The notes beneath the pieces were generated by a model. That model was not told the DNA's origin. It did no database searches and saw only the letters and a program-made list of their open reading frames with translations. 47,179 nucleotides of DNA, from the NCBI GenBank assembly GCA_024276275.1, contig JAJRXM010000067.1:1-47179 (forward strand). The letters are read 5' to 3'. The position numbers were made by a program, and so were the translations under genes. Source of the stretch: Candidatus Zixiibacteriota bacterium. GTDB lineage: Bacteria; Zixibacteria; MSB-5A5; GN15; FEB-12. Position 1 is the stretch's first letter. The number at the start of each line of letters is the position of its first letter. Positions 1-8,383 of this stretch are shown here, piece by piece.

Positions 1-2
1 AA

Positions 3-968
3 GGTAATTTAGATCAACAAATTAATATTGACAGAAACGATGAAATCGGTAAGCTGGCAAAGTCGTTTGATATGATGGTAGATTCTCTGAAAATATCTCG
101 TTCAGAAATTGAAAATTACAATAAACCTCTGGAAGAAAAGATTATCGAACGAACTTTAGAACTTGAAGATGCTCAAGCTCAGCTCATTCAATCTGAAAAA
201 CTTGGTGCAATCGGACAGCTTGCTGCCGGAGTAGCACATGAACTAAATAATCCTTTAGGCGGTATTTTAGGTTATGCTCAATTTACACTTGAAAAACTTA
301 AGAAAAAAGATGTAGAATCAACGACTCAAAAAGACCTTGATAGATATACTAAATACCTTTCTGATATTGAAAAACAGGCTCGAAGATGCAAAAATATTGT
401 ACAAAACCTTCTCAGATTCTCTCGTTCATCAAAAACCACTGAATTTGTAAATGTTAATATTAATACTGTAATTGAAGATACTTGCACCTTTGTCGAGCAT
501 CAATTACATATGAAACAAATTATTCTAGAAATTAACTTAGATAAAAACTTACCTGATGTTCGGGCAAATGCAGGACAGTTACAACAGGTGTTTACAAACT
601 TAATAATAAATGCAATGCATGCCTCTCAACCTGATACTGTTATAGAAATTCGAACCCGTTTCAGCCCTCCTTTGGGTGAATTTGATGGTGCCGTAGAAAT
701 ATCTTGTATTGATACAGGTAGTGGAATTGCACCTGAAAATGTTAAAAAGATTTTTGAACCGTTCTTTACAACAAAAGATGTCGGTAAAGGTACCGGATTA
801 GGACTTTCTGTGAGCTATGGTATTATTAAAGAACATGGCGGTGAGATTAAAGTTGATTCCGAAATCGGACAAGGTACTAATTTTACAATAATTATACCTC
901 TTCAGAAATCTGCAGAAAAATCCGATACAAATAAGAGTGAATATATTAGCAACTTTGAGAATAATTAA
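3..968 (+). CDS. Sensor histidine kinase, 5'-truncated by the window edge
   Basis: The frame is open from base 3 to the TAA at 966-968, so the N-terminus (probably a sensor and membrane segments) lies outside the window. The first visible residues (NLDQQINIDRNDEIGKLAKS) match the end of a HAMP linker, followed by a short coiled coil. The HisKA box is GVAHELNNPLGG, with the phospho-acceptor His at codon 237-239. The HATPase domain shows an N box (NLIINAMHAS), a G1 box (DTGSGI), an F box (FEPFFTTK) and a G2 box (GKGTGLGLS). This is the kinase class that autophosphorylates on His and passes phosphate to receiver Asp. It is followed within 21 bp by two stand-alone receivers and then a hybrid kinase, which suggests one signalling operon. 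The signal sensed cannot be told from the part present. Confidence 0.93.
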   Translation, partial: GNLDQQINIDRNDEIGKLAKSFDMMVDSLKISRSEIENYNKPLEEKIIERTLELEDAQAQLIQSEKLGAIGQLAAGVAHELNNPLGGILGYAQFTLEKLKKKDVESTTQKDLDRYTKYLSDIEKQARRCKNIVQNLLRFSRSSKTTEFVNVNINTVIEDTCTFVEHQLHMKQIILEINLDKNLPDVRANAGQLQQVFTNLIINAMHASQPDTVIEIRTRFSPPLGEFDGAVEISCIDTGSGIAPENVKKIFEPFFTTKDVGKGTGLGLSVSYGIIKEHGGEIKVDSEIGQGTNFTIIIPLQKSAEKSDTNKSEYISNFENN

Positions 969-988
969 ACTAAGAGTAGATAATTAAC

Positions 989-1351
989 ATGAGCAAGAAA
1001 ACAATTTTAGTTGTAGACGACGAGGAAGTCATCAGAGAATTCTTAACCGAAGTTCTTTCGGAGGAGTTTTCTGTATCTACAGCTACTGACGGTGACGAAG
1101 CAATTGAACAATTGACACAAAAACAATTTGATTTAGTTATAACTGACATGAAAATGGAAAGAGTTCAAGGTGAAGAAGTCGTTAAATTTGCCAAAGAAAC
1201 ATATCCTTCTTCTGAAGTAATTGTTATCTCAGGATATTCAAGCCTCTATAGTGTCGGACAAACTGTCAACAGCGGAGCATTTGCTTTTCTCTCTAAACCG
1301 TTTAGCATTAAAGAACTCATTAGTACTGTCAACAAAGCAGTAGGAATGTAG
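989..1351 (+). CDS. Single-domain response regulator (receiver only)
   Basis: This 120-residue protein is a complete CheY-like receiver with no output domain. The acidic pair is D10-D11, the phospho-acceptor is D53 (VITDMK), and the conserved Lys lies in LSKPFS near residue 103. It begins 20 bp after the upstream kinase and ends with TAG 9 bp before the next receiver gene. It is probably an intermediate in a phosphorelay or acts by protein-protein contact, because it carries no DNA-binding or enzymatic domain. The physiological output cannot be assigned from sequence. Confidence 0.92.
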   Translation: MSKKTILVVDDEEVIREFLTEVLSEEFSVSTATDGDEAIEQLTQKQFDLVITDMKMERVQGEEVVKFAKETYPSSEVIVISGYSSLYSVGQTVNSGAFAFLSKPFSIKELISTVNKAVGM

Positions 1352-1360
1352 GGGAATACG

Positions 1361-1723
1361 ATGAAAATACTTATTATTGATGACTCCGAAGTTATTAGAA
1401 ATCTACTAAATGAATACCTAACCGATATAGGTCATGAAGTTGAATTTGCCGTCAACGGACAAGAAGGAATAGACAAAGCATTAACACAAGATTACCAAGT
1501 AATATTTTGTGATATACATATGCCTCGTAAAAACGGATATCTGGTTTTTAAAGAAGTAAGACAGGATAAAAACGAACAAGTATTTATAATGACAGACTCT
1601 CTCCCGGATTCTCTTGCTGAACAAGCAGAAGATGAAGGGGCCTGGTGCATTTTAACTAAACCGTTTGACCTTGATGAAATTGATGAAATTCTAAATTCAA
1701 TCAGTGAAATAGTTAAAACATAA
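1361..1723 (+). CDS. Single-domain response regulator (receiver only)
   Basis: This is a second 120-residue CheY-like receiver, with D7-D8 as the acidic pair, D51 (FCDIHMP) as the acceptor and the Lys in LTKPFD. A GGGGAA Shine-Dalgarno sequence sits just before the ATG, directly after the TAG of the previous gene. It stops one base before the ATG of the hybrid kinase, so translation of the two is probably coupled. The two receivers in this operon differ clearly from each other and are not a recent duplication. No output domain is present. Confidence 0.92.
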   Translation: MKILIIDDSEVIRNLLNEYLTDIGHEVEFAVNGQEGIDKALTQDYQVIFCDIHMPRKNGYLVFKEVRQDKNEQVFIMTDSLPDSLAEQAEDEGAWCILTKPFDLDEIDEILNSISEIVKT

Positions 1724-1724
1724 T

Positions 1725-3416
1725 ATGTCGGAAGAAAATAAACATATTACTATCATGGTTGCTGATGATGAGGAGATTGTTCTCTCATTAGTCTCAGACA
1801 CGCTTGAAGATGAAGGGTATGAAGTCCTGACATCAATTGACAGTTATGAATGTCTTGCTCAGTTTGACAAAAAGAAAATTGACATTCTCATCTCTGATAT
1901 ACGTATGCCAAATATGAACGGCATTGAACTTGTTAAAAAAGCTAAAGAAAAACATCCTGATTTAGCGGTTGTATTTATGACCGGCTATGCAAACTTGAAT
2001 TCTGCCAAAGAGGCTATTAAACAAGGTGCTTCTGACTATATATTAAAACCGTTTGAATTACACGAAATTAGAGCAGCTGTAGAAAAAGCTGTGGCCAAAG
2101 TTAATAAAGATTCTCAATCAAGTAATAACTTTGCCCAGCTAGATCATTTGAGTGATCTTAATGAAATGCTGTTTATGGTAGGTGATAAAATATCTCAAAT
2201 TCAAATGTCATTAAAATTTGCCGTTACTCATTCAAAAGCTGATTATGGTTCATTTTTACAATGGAACAGCAATAGAACAGAATTTAAAATGATTACTATT
2301 GACGGTGATAAAGTTGTTGAAAAAGATCTACCCTCTGAAACATTAATAAAGATTATTGACGAAGTCGATTTTTCAGAATTACTTCAACCAAAAATAATTA
2401 ATACAAGCGAAGATAACCCTTTTTTACGAACAGATTTTTCGGTAAATAATTCCAAGTTAGTTGTCCCCTGTTGGAATAAAAAAGATACACCGATGGTTAT
2501 GATTCGAGTAAACAGAGCCTTATCAATTTATGGAATCCTTATGATAAATGCTCCGAGAGAATCTAAAACAACGATGGAATCTAATCTTAAATTCTTATCA
2601 ATATCTGCACAGCAATTGGCACTTTCTCTTGAAAATATAGATTTATTAGAAGAATCCCAAACAGCTTATCACAAATTAAAAGAATTACAGGATGAAACAA
2701 TTCAACTTGAAAAAATGGCTACCAAAGGCGAAATGTCTGCTGAAATCGGTCATGAGTTAAATAATTTCTTGGGAGTTGTTGCTGGCAGTTTGTCTCTCTT
2801 AGAGTTCCAAATTAAACAAAAGAAATACGACAAGTTGGACAAACACTTAATTGCTATGAATGACAATATTAATAAAATAAAAAATTTCACAAGTAACTTA
2901 ATGGAATTACGACCCATATCGACCAAAACCGAAACAATATTTTTCAATAAGTTATTGGCAGAAGTTATCGAATACTTGAAACCACAAAAACGATATCAGA
3001 ATGTTGATATAATATTTGAACCAAGCAATGAAACTATTCCGTTTAAAGCTGATACGCTACATATCCAACAGATGCTTTACAATCTGTTTAATAATGCTGC
3101 CGATGCGATGACAAAATCTAAAACACAAGAAATTATTGTCTATACAAAATTAACATGCGAGGAAAACTCTTTTACAATTTCAATAAAAGATTCAGGTGAA
3201 GGAATCAAGCAGTAAAATATTCAAAAAGTATTTTCCGAAAAGTTCACAACCAAAGAAACCGGACACGGGTTTGGATTATTAGTGTGTAAAAGAATAATTG
3301 AAAGTCATAATGGATTACTAAATGTTGAATCCACACTCGGACAAGGAACTACAATTTCAATCGAATTTCCTCTTGAAGAAGAGGCAACTATTCAAAGTAT
3401 GGAATTAATCTCTTAA
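1725..3416 (+). pseudogene. Hybrid receiver-GAF-histidine kinase interrupted by an in-frame TAA
   Basis: The full frame spans 563 codons, but a TAA at 3213-3215 (codon 497) ends the first open stretch at 496 residues. Domains in order are an N-terminal receiver (acidic D14-D15, acceptor D58), a GAF-like region at about 150-305, a short coiled coil, a HisKA box with H343 in IGHELNNFLG, and HATPase. The stop falls after the G1 box (DSGEGIKQ). The same frame then continues with NIQKVF, a FTTKETGHGFGL F/G2 box and a normal C-terminus to the TAA at 3414-3416. Homologues usually have Glu, Asp, Ser or Asn at the stop position, so GAA to TAA is the simplest origin. The truncated product would lack the ATP lid and should be an inactive kinase, though the receiver could still work. 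The 3' end overlaps pyrE tail-to-tail by 4 bp. Confidence 0.85.
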
Positions 3417-3988
3417 AATTTCCGACTACCCCGTTGAGTTAATTCTTCTCCTTTAGCACACATCGGACATGCGTCAGGTTCCCAACTATCAGCAGCAACC
3501 GTAGTTAAAGCATAAAAAGGATAATCAAATTTTACATTTCCGTTTGAACGGTCAAGCATCAATCCTATACCGACAATTTCAACATCATATTTTTGTACCA
3601 GGTCAATCACTTCAAAAATCGAACGGCCGGTAGTCAAAACATCATCAACAATTACAATTTTCTCACCTTTTTCAAGTGAAAATCCACGCTTAAATACTCG
3701 TCCGCCATCTTCGCCTGCTTCAGCATAAATAGATTCAATCCCTAAATACCTGGCTACATCATATGCTATAATAATTCCACCGGTTGTAGGACCTACGATT
3801 GTAGTCGGTTTTGCGTCTTTAAAATAATCAGCCATCTGTTTACAAATTTCGGTACAAATGACCGGTTGTTTTAATAAATTAAATTTTTCATAATAAACAT
3901 CTGAATGTCTACCCGATGTTAATTTAAAATGTCCTGTCAAAAGGGCATTGGAATCTTTAAATAGTTGTAAATTTTTATCAGAGCTCAT
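3413..3988 (-). CDS. pyrE: Orotate phosphoribosyltransferase
   Basis: The 191-residue protein catalyses orotate + PRPP to orotidine 5'-phosphate in pyrimidine synthesis. The PRPP-binding motif is intact (IVIVDDVLTTGRS), as are the N-terminal LTSGRHSDVYYEK substrate region and the GPTTGG loop. The C-terminus has an extra CPMC segment (DACPMCAKG), seen in a subgroup of bacterial and archaeal-type PyrE proteins. It lies downstream of acpS with a 4-bp ATGA overlap, so the two are co-transcribed on the minus strand. The stop overlaps the end of the convergent kinase gene. Confidence 0.96.
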   Translation of the reverse strand: MSSDKNLQLFKDSNALLTGHFKLTSGRHSDVYYEKFNLLKQPVICTEICKQMADYFKDAKPTTIVGPTTGGIIIAYDVARYLGIESIYAEAGEDGGRVFKRGFSLEKGEKIVIVDDVLTTGRSIFEVIDLVQKYDVEIVGIGLMLDRSNGNVKFDYPFYALTTVAADSWEPDACPMCAKGEELTQRGSRKF

Positions 3989-4356
3989 TTTTCCTCCGAG
4001 AATATTGCCACCGCAGCAGCAACTGATTTTTCATGTGTTATTGAAATAAAACATCTGTCCGGAACATTCTGTTTAACTGCTTCAGCTAAACAAAGTTCCG
4101 GTTGACCGGTTGAATCATTTAGTATCTGAATATCCGGGAGTATCGGCTTATCGGTAAGATATTTCCCTAAAGCTTTAATAACTGCTTCTTTTGCTGCAAA
4201 GCGACCGGATAAAAACTGTACCTTATCCTTGCGTTTCAAATAAATCTGCAACTCATCATTACCGAGAATTCGTTTTATCAAACGGTCACCGTATTTTTCA
4301 ATATCGACCTGTATGCGACTGATTTCAACGACATCTAACCCGATTGATTTTATCAT
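3985..4356 (-). CDS. acpS: Holo-[acyl-carrier-protein] synthase
   Basis: This 123-residue protein matches the size of AcpS enzymes, which transfer 4'-phosphopantetheine from CoA to the Ser of acyl carrier protein. The N-terminal IGLDVVEISR motif carries the Mg-binding Asp, and GRFAAKEAVIKALG is the diagnostic second motif with the metal-binding Glu. The C-terminal SITHEKSVAAAVAI completes the fold. It is the first gene of a two-gene unit with pyrE (4-bp overlap). Its 5' side faces the 6S-like RNA gene on the other strand. panC and panD, which feed the CoA pathway, are also in this window. Confidence 0.95.
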   Translation of the reverse strand: MIKSIGLDVVEISRIQVDIEKYGDRLIKRILGNDELQIYLKRKDKVQFLSGRFAAKEAVIKALGKYLTDKPILPDIQILNDSTGQPELCLAEAVKQNVPDRCFISITHEKSVAAAVAIFSEEK

Positions 4357-4441
4357 ATCTCTCTCAATTCATAATCTAATGATTCTGTCGATAAAGAACA
4401 TATAACAAAAGTGAGAAGATATCAATAGATAGAAATAAAAG

Positions 4442-4468
4442 TTGCAAACATTTCAAAATATCTATACT
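4442..4468 (+). promoter_or_regulatory. Sigma-70-like promoter of the 6S-like RNA gene
   Basis: TTGCAA (4442-4447) and TATACT (4463-4468) are separated by 15 bp, slightly short of the optimum. The expected transcription start, 6-9 bp after the -10, falls at the base of the terminal stem of the RNA described next. The spacing and the absence of any + strand ORF downstream argue for a non-coding transcript. Confidence 0.5.
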
Positions 4469-4473
4469 TTACC

Positions 4474-4652
4474 TATGGAGAGAATGATGCAATTTGAAAT
4501 TCTCTAACACCTATTTAATGAAGGTCGCCTCTTTCTTGTTGCGTACTCGCCGTGACCCTTTTTGGGTAGCGAAACTAAATACGAGAAAGTGACTTTAAAA
4601 TCCTTTACCTTATTCGTAAGGGAGTTTTTCAAATAGCAGACCTCTCTCCAAT
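4474..4652 (+). ncRNA. ssrS: Probable 6S RNA (ssrS-like)
   Basis: This roughly 180-nt intergenic stretch folds into a long rod as read by eye. The terminal stem pairs TGGAGAGA (4476-4483) with TCTCTCCA (4643-4650). A second stem pairs ATTTGAAA..CTC (from 4492) with GAG..TTTCAAAT (ending near 4634). A large internal bubble follows, with a small UUCG-capped hairpin (CCTTA/TAAGG) on its 3' side. The apical arm pairs CTTTCTTGT with ACGAGAAAG and is capped by CCC-TTTTT-GGG. A closing stem, central bubble with 3'-side hairpin, and apical arm at about 180 nt is the 6S RNA architecture, which mimics an open promoter and binds sigma-70 RNA polymerase. Strand is chosen from the promoter upstream and the intrinsic terminator immediately downstream. 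No primary-sequence match could be tested. Another structured RNA or cis-element remains possible. Confidence 0.55.
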
Positions 4653-4682
4653 AAAAAAACCCGCTAAAAGCGGGTTTTTTTA
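4653..4682. terminator. Bidirectional intrinsic terminator between the 6S-like RNA and rho
   Basis: A perfect CCCGC/GCGGG hairpin (4660-4664 / 4670-4674, loop TAAAA) is flanked by seven A residues on the left and seven T residues on the right, so it can terminate both strands. It ends the + strand RNA gene and also sits 16 bp beyond the rho stop codon on the minus strand. Confidence 0.9.
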
Positions 4683-4697
4683 TAAGTTCTCAAAAAT

Positions 4698-5951
4698 CTA
4701 GTCCTTCATTGATGCCAAGAATCGCTTATTATTTTTTGTCTTCCTGACTCGGTCTTGCAAGAATTCCATTGCTTCAATTGGATTCATTTCAGCTAAGAAT
4801 TTCCGTAAAATCCATATTTTACTGAGAGTTTCTTCTTCTAAGAGCAACTCCTCTTTACGAGTCGAAGAACGGTTGATATCGATAGCAGGATAAACACGTC
4901 TATCTGCCAACCTACGGTCTAAGACCAGCTCCATATTACCGGTTCCTTTAAACTCTTCAAAAATAACCTCATCCATTCTTGAACCGGTTTCAATCAAAGC
5001 AGTCGCAATAATTGTCAATGAACCACCCTCTTCAATATTACGGGCAGCACCAAAAAATCTTTTTGGTTTGTGTAATGCATTTGAATCAACACCACCGGAT
5101 AGAATTTTACCCGAATGCGGCACTACCGAGTTATGAGCCCTGGCTAAACGGGTTATAGAATCAAGAAGAATAACAACATCTTTTCCACGTTCTGTTAATC
5201 TTTTTGATTTTTCTAATACCATATTCGACACTTGTACATGTCTTTCGGCTGGTTCATCAAATGTAGATTAAACCACTTCCCCGTTTACCGAACGTTTCAT
5301 ATCGGTAACTTCTTCAGGACGTTCATCTATTAGCAGAACAATAAGTATAACTTCGGGATGGTTCGTTGTAATAGCTTGAGCTATCTTCTGTAGAATAATT
5401 GTTTTACCTGCTTTAGGAGGTGATGTAATCAAAGCTCTTTGACCTTTACCGATAGGACTCATCAAGTCAATTATACGAGTAGTCAATTCCTCAGAATTAG
5501 TTTCCAAAGTAAACATTTCATCCGGATATAGCGGGGTCAGATTGTCAAACAATGTTTTATGTTTAGATGCATTCGGATGGTCATAAGTAACTGCTTCAAT
5601 TTTCAGTAAAGCAAAATACCGCTCATTATCTTTTGGAGGTCGCACCTGACCGGAAATAATGTCACCGGTTTTTAAATCAAATCTTTTGATTTGTGACGGT
5701 GATACATAAATATCATCTTGTCCGGGAAGATAATTATATCCCGGTGAACGAAGAAAACCGTAGCCTTCTTCTAAAATTTCTAATACTCCTTAAGCAAGAA
5801 TAACAGATTCTCCTGCTGAAGATTGTTCCATGATTTTGTAAATCAATTCTGATTTTCGTAGTCCGGATACTCCGGGAATATCCATACCCTAGGCTATCTT
5901 CAACAAATCAGCAATTGTTTTTGATTTTAAATCAGCTAGTTCAGCTGCCAT
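4698..5951 (-). pseudogene. rho: Transcription termination factor Rho with three in-frame stop codons
   Basis: Read from the ATG at 5949-5951 (SD AAGGA upstream), the frame gives 417 codons, essentially the normal Rho length. It includes the RNA-binding domain ([27 protein letters not shown]), Walker A (PPKAGKT), [10 protein letters not shown], the Q-loop region and the C-terminal R-loop. Three stops interrupt it: TAG at 5889-5891 (codon 21, after LLKIA), TAA at 5790-5792 (codon 54, just before GVLEIL) and TAA at 5268-5270 (codon 228, in GEVV*STFDEP). No frameshift exists and the residues between stops are fully family-like. The longest pieces are 4698-5231 and 5268-5645. Each stop is one G-to-T or C-to-A change from a plausible sense codon (GAG, GAA, TCA). 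Without readthrough no functional Rho would be made. Either the decay is very recent, the sequence contains errors, or another mechanism acts. Confidence 0.9.
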
Positions 5952-5979
5952 TTTAGATCCTTCATATTCTTTTAATAAT

Positions 5980-6333
5980 TTATTCGTCTTTTAACTCTTC
6001 TATCGGGGCATCTCCCCATAATTTTTCCAATGCATAAAATGTTCGAACCGGTTCTCTGAATATATGTACCACAACATCAACATAATCAAGAAGAACCCAG
6101 TTTCCGGTATCTAATCCTTCTTTATGAAACGGCTTTAAACCGTCATCCAGTAATTCATCACATACTGCGTTGGAGATTGCTTTCACATGTACATCAGCAT
6201 CACCCGACACAATGACAAAATAATCACATATCGAAGAGATATTATCCATTTTCAGTATTTTTACATCAAATCCGCGTTTCGCTAGAGCAACCTGCCCTGC
6301 TTTTCGTGCTGTTTCTAAGGCTCTGTTTGCCAC
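5980..6333 (-). CDS. rsfS: Ribosomal silencing factor RsfS
   Basis: This 117-residue protein belongs to the RsfS/Iojap family, which binds ribosomal protein uL14 and blocks subunit joining when nutrients are scarce. Typical features are DISSICDYFVIVSG (here MDNISSICDYFVIVSG), the NWVLLDYVDVVVHIF motif and a C-terminal YALEKLWGDAP. It lies 7 bp downstream of the LytR_C gene and 28 bp upstream of rho on the same strand. The pairing of rsfS with an LCP/LytR_C-type gene is common in bacteria. Confidence 0.95.
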   Translation of the reverse strand: MANRALETARKAGQVALAKRGFDVKILKMDNISSICDYFVIVSGDADVHVKAISNAVCDELLDDGLKPFHKEGLDTGNWVLLDYVDVVVHIFREPVRTFYALEKLWGDAPIEELKDE

Positions 6334-6340
6334 AATTGTT

Positions 6341-6826
6341 TTATTCTAACTCCTTTGTTTTTTTAAGTAGTGCTTCTATAATAGAATCTTTTCCAATGAT
6401 AATAGTCGCATTGAGATGATTCTTATTATGCTTTAACTCACTATATTGTATTTTTTCTAAATCTATTTCTAATAATTCAGCTAAGACTTTAACTCCTGCA
6501 TCATCTTTTGTCCGACTGATAACAAAAGTCTCCTTAGAGGGCTGTTGAGTGAAACGTGATGTTTTCACTATATCCAGCTGTAAATCAGTTTTTTCCAACC
6601 CGTTTAGATATTCACGTAACGATTCTTCCAATCCATTTTCAGCACCGGCATTTAGAATTTCTACACGAAGAGAATATTCGGGACTAACAACTTCTTTTGC
6701 TATACCTTTGTTAATTTGAATCGAATAGGTTATAAGAAAAACCAAGACGACGACAGAAACAGCAATTAATCCGAATTCAAATAACTGTCTATATTTAGAC
6801 TTTTTTATATGTTTATCTTTAGACAC
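6341..6826 (-). CDS. Membrane-anchored LytR_C-domain protein
   Basis: The 161-residue protein has a basic N-terminus, one transmembrane helix at about 16-38 and an extracytoplasmic LytR C-terminal-like domain that begins with RVEILNAGAENGLEESL. This domain often follows LCP cell-wall ligase domains, but here it stands alone with no LCP catalytic region. Its precise role is unknown. It is the first gene of the unit that runs into rsfS and rho. Confidence 0.8.
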   Translation of the reverse strand: MSKDKHIKKSKYRQLFEFGLIAVSVVVLVFLITYSIQINKGIAKEVVSPEYSLRVEILNAGAENGLEESLREYLNGLEKTDLQLDIVKTSRFTQQPSKETFVISRTKDDAGVKVLAELLEIDLEKIQYSELKHNKNHLNATIIIGKDSIIEALLKKTKELE

Positions 6827-6912
6827 CGTTTTATATTTTTTTGTAAGGATGTTTTCAAAGTGAATTAATGCGGGAGGGAGTTAACTTTATTTTTCTGAAT
6901 GTATATCCTTTC

Positions 6913-7452
6913 TTACCAATCACTAAATACTGAATTGTGGGAATAACCGGGAGAATAATGCGGGTTGCCATAACCGTAACCGCTTCCGTAACCAAAACCG
7001 TTATTAAAACCAAAACTATTATTAGACCCATAACCGTATCGACCTTGATAAGTCTGCATTCCGACTGAGATAGAAAAATTCTTAGACGGTTGGTAATTCA
7101 ATAGAAAGCTCGGAAGAACTGTTGCCGCGTTATTGGCATCACCCCAAATTGCTCCGGGATTATGAGCTATACCGATATTCATAGCAAGTGACAGCTTAGG
7201 AGAAAATTCATAATAAACCGAAGTATTCAACATACCGACAGAACTTGAACTATTACTACCTGAGAAAAATCCGACTGAATAGCTTGATGACCATTTAATT
7301 CTGGAAAAATCTAAAAGTGAAAACGGTGTAGCTGCTGGTTTTAAATCATGGGACGGAGAACTTTGTATTCTTTCAATCCTTGCATTTTCAACGAGCTGTG
7401 CCTGCACAGAAACAGCACAGAGAAGTAAAAATAATATGAATAGCTTTTTCAT
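6913..7452 (-). CDS. Secreted protein with a Gly/Tyr/Asn-rich tail, function unknown
   Basis: The likely start is the ATG at 7450-7452, giving MKKLFILFLLLCAVSVQAQ, a clean Sec signal peptide with a VQA-Q cleavage site. A longer frame begins at 7485. The mature part looks like a small outer-membrane or periplasmic beta-rich protein (YSVGFFSGS, SVYYEFSPKLSLAMNIGI, NFSISVGMQTYQG). It ends in a low-complexity tail of FGFNNGFGYGSGYGYGNP type. No family is recognised with confidence. About 130 bp downstream to the nucleotidyltransferase gene contains no other ORF. Confidence 0.7.
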   Translation of the reverse strand: MKKLFILFLLLCAVSVQAQLVENARIERIQSSPSHDLKPAATPFSLLDFSRIKWSSSYSVGFFSGSNSSSSVGMLNTSVYYEFSPKLSLAMNIGIAHNPGAIWGDANNAATVLPSFLLNYQPSKNFSISVGMQTYQGRYGYGSNNSFGFNNGFGYGSGYGYGNPHYSPGYSHNSVFSDW

Positions 7453-7617
7453 CGTTTCCAACCTTTCAACAATCAAAATATACAATTGTCTTGACCTACT
7501 TAAATGTAGTCGTTTTTTCCTATCAGGTCAATAAAAAACCTCTATTACTTTTATCGGCTAATTATTGACTCTGTTATACTTATAACGTTTAATACAGGCA
7601 AATAGATTAATAAAAAA

Positions 7618-8355
7618 TCAGATACGATCTTTAAATTTTTCGCTTAAAACAGCCAGTTGTTCAACCGAGTTTATACCTTCACCCTCATCAGGGTCATCCG
7701 CAACCACAACAGAGACAGGCATGCCGTTGTCATACAACACCTTAACGCAATCAGTCAGATAATACTCACCCTGAGAATTATTATTTCCAATCTTTTCAAG
7801 AGATTCAAACAGTATTTGATTATTAAAACAAAATGTCCCTGTGTTTATTTCGTCTACCAAAAGCTGTTCATCGGTGGCATCTTTCGCTTCTACTATCTCT
7901 TGTAGTTTAACTGTATCTTCTTCTCTGATAATCCTGCCGTACCCTTTCGGTTCGGCAACAATAGCAGAAAGACAGCTTGCCTTGGCATCGGTCTGTTCTA
8001 AAACATCAATAAGTCGCTGAATTGTGCCTGAACTTAAAAAAGGTACATCACCTAATGCAATAAGCGTATTACCGTCGAAACCTGACAATGCATCTTTGGC
8101 CATCATAACCGCATGGCCTGTTCCGTTTTGTTCATTCTGCCAGACAAATTCAACCGGGTATGATTCCAAGGCTGTTTTCACCATTTCCCCTTCAAATCCA
8201 ATAACAACTATAATTTTATCAAAGTTGAGTTTTTGAAGTGTTTCAACAACAAACTGAATCATCGGCTTACCTTTAATTTCATGAAGCACTTTCGGAAGTT
8301 CCGATTTCATACGGGTGCCTTTTCCGGCAGCCAAGATTACTGCGGCTTTTTTCAT
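7618..8355 (-). CDS. NTP-transferase, GlmU N-terminal-like UDP-sugar pyrophosphorylase
   Basis: The 245-residue enzyme shows the nucleotidyltransferase signature LAAGKGTRMKSELPKVL at its N-terminus, QNGTGHAV for uridine binding, LGDVPF with the metal-binding Asp, and EINTGTFCF plus YYLTDCV further on. These match the uridyltransferase half of GlmU (GlcNAc-1-P + UTP to UDP-GlcNAc). The left-handed beta-helix acetyltransferase half is absent, so this is a stand-alone pyrophosphorylase. It is the last gene of a minus-strand run after panD (28 bp gap). Its substrate could be another sugar phosphate. Confidence 0.88.
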   Translation of the reverse strand: MKKAAVILAAGKGTRMKSELPKVLHEIKGKPMIQFVVETLQKLNFDKIIVVIGFEGEMVKTALESYPVEFVWQNEQNGTGHAVMMAKDALSGFDGNTLIALGDVPFLSSGTIQRLIDVLEQTDAKASCLSAIVAEPKGYGRIIREEDTVKLQEIVEAKDATDEQLLVDEINTGTFCFNNQILFESLEKIGNNNSQGEYYLTDCVKVLYDNGMPVSVVVADDPDEGEGINSVEQLAVLSEKFKDRI

Positions 8356-8383
8356 ACGATGACTTTCCCCTGACTATATAATT

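Noticed and set aside
7500-7617. Promoter (TTGACT with TATACT) in the interval between the secreted protein and the nucleotidyltransferase
   Set aside because: The two hexamers are only 4 bp apart and point into the 3' end of a minus-strand gene. No downstream + strand gene exists.
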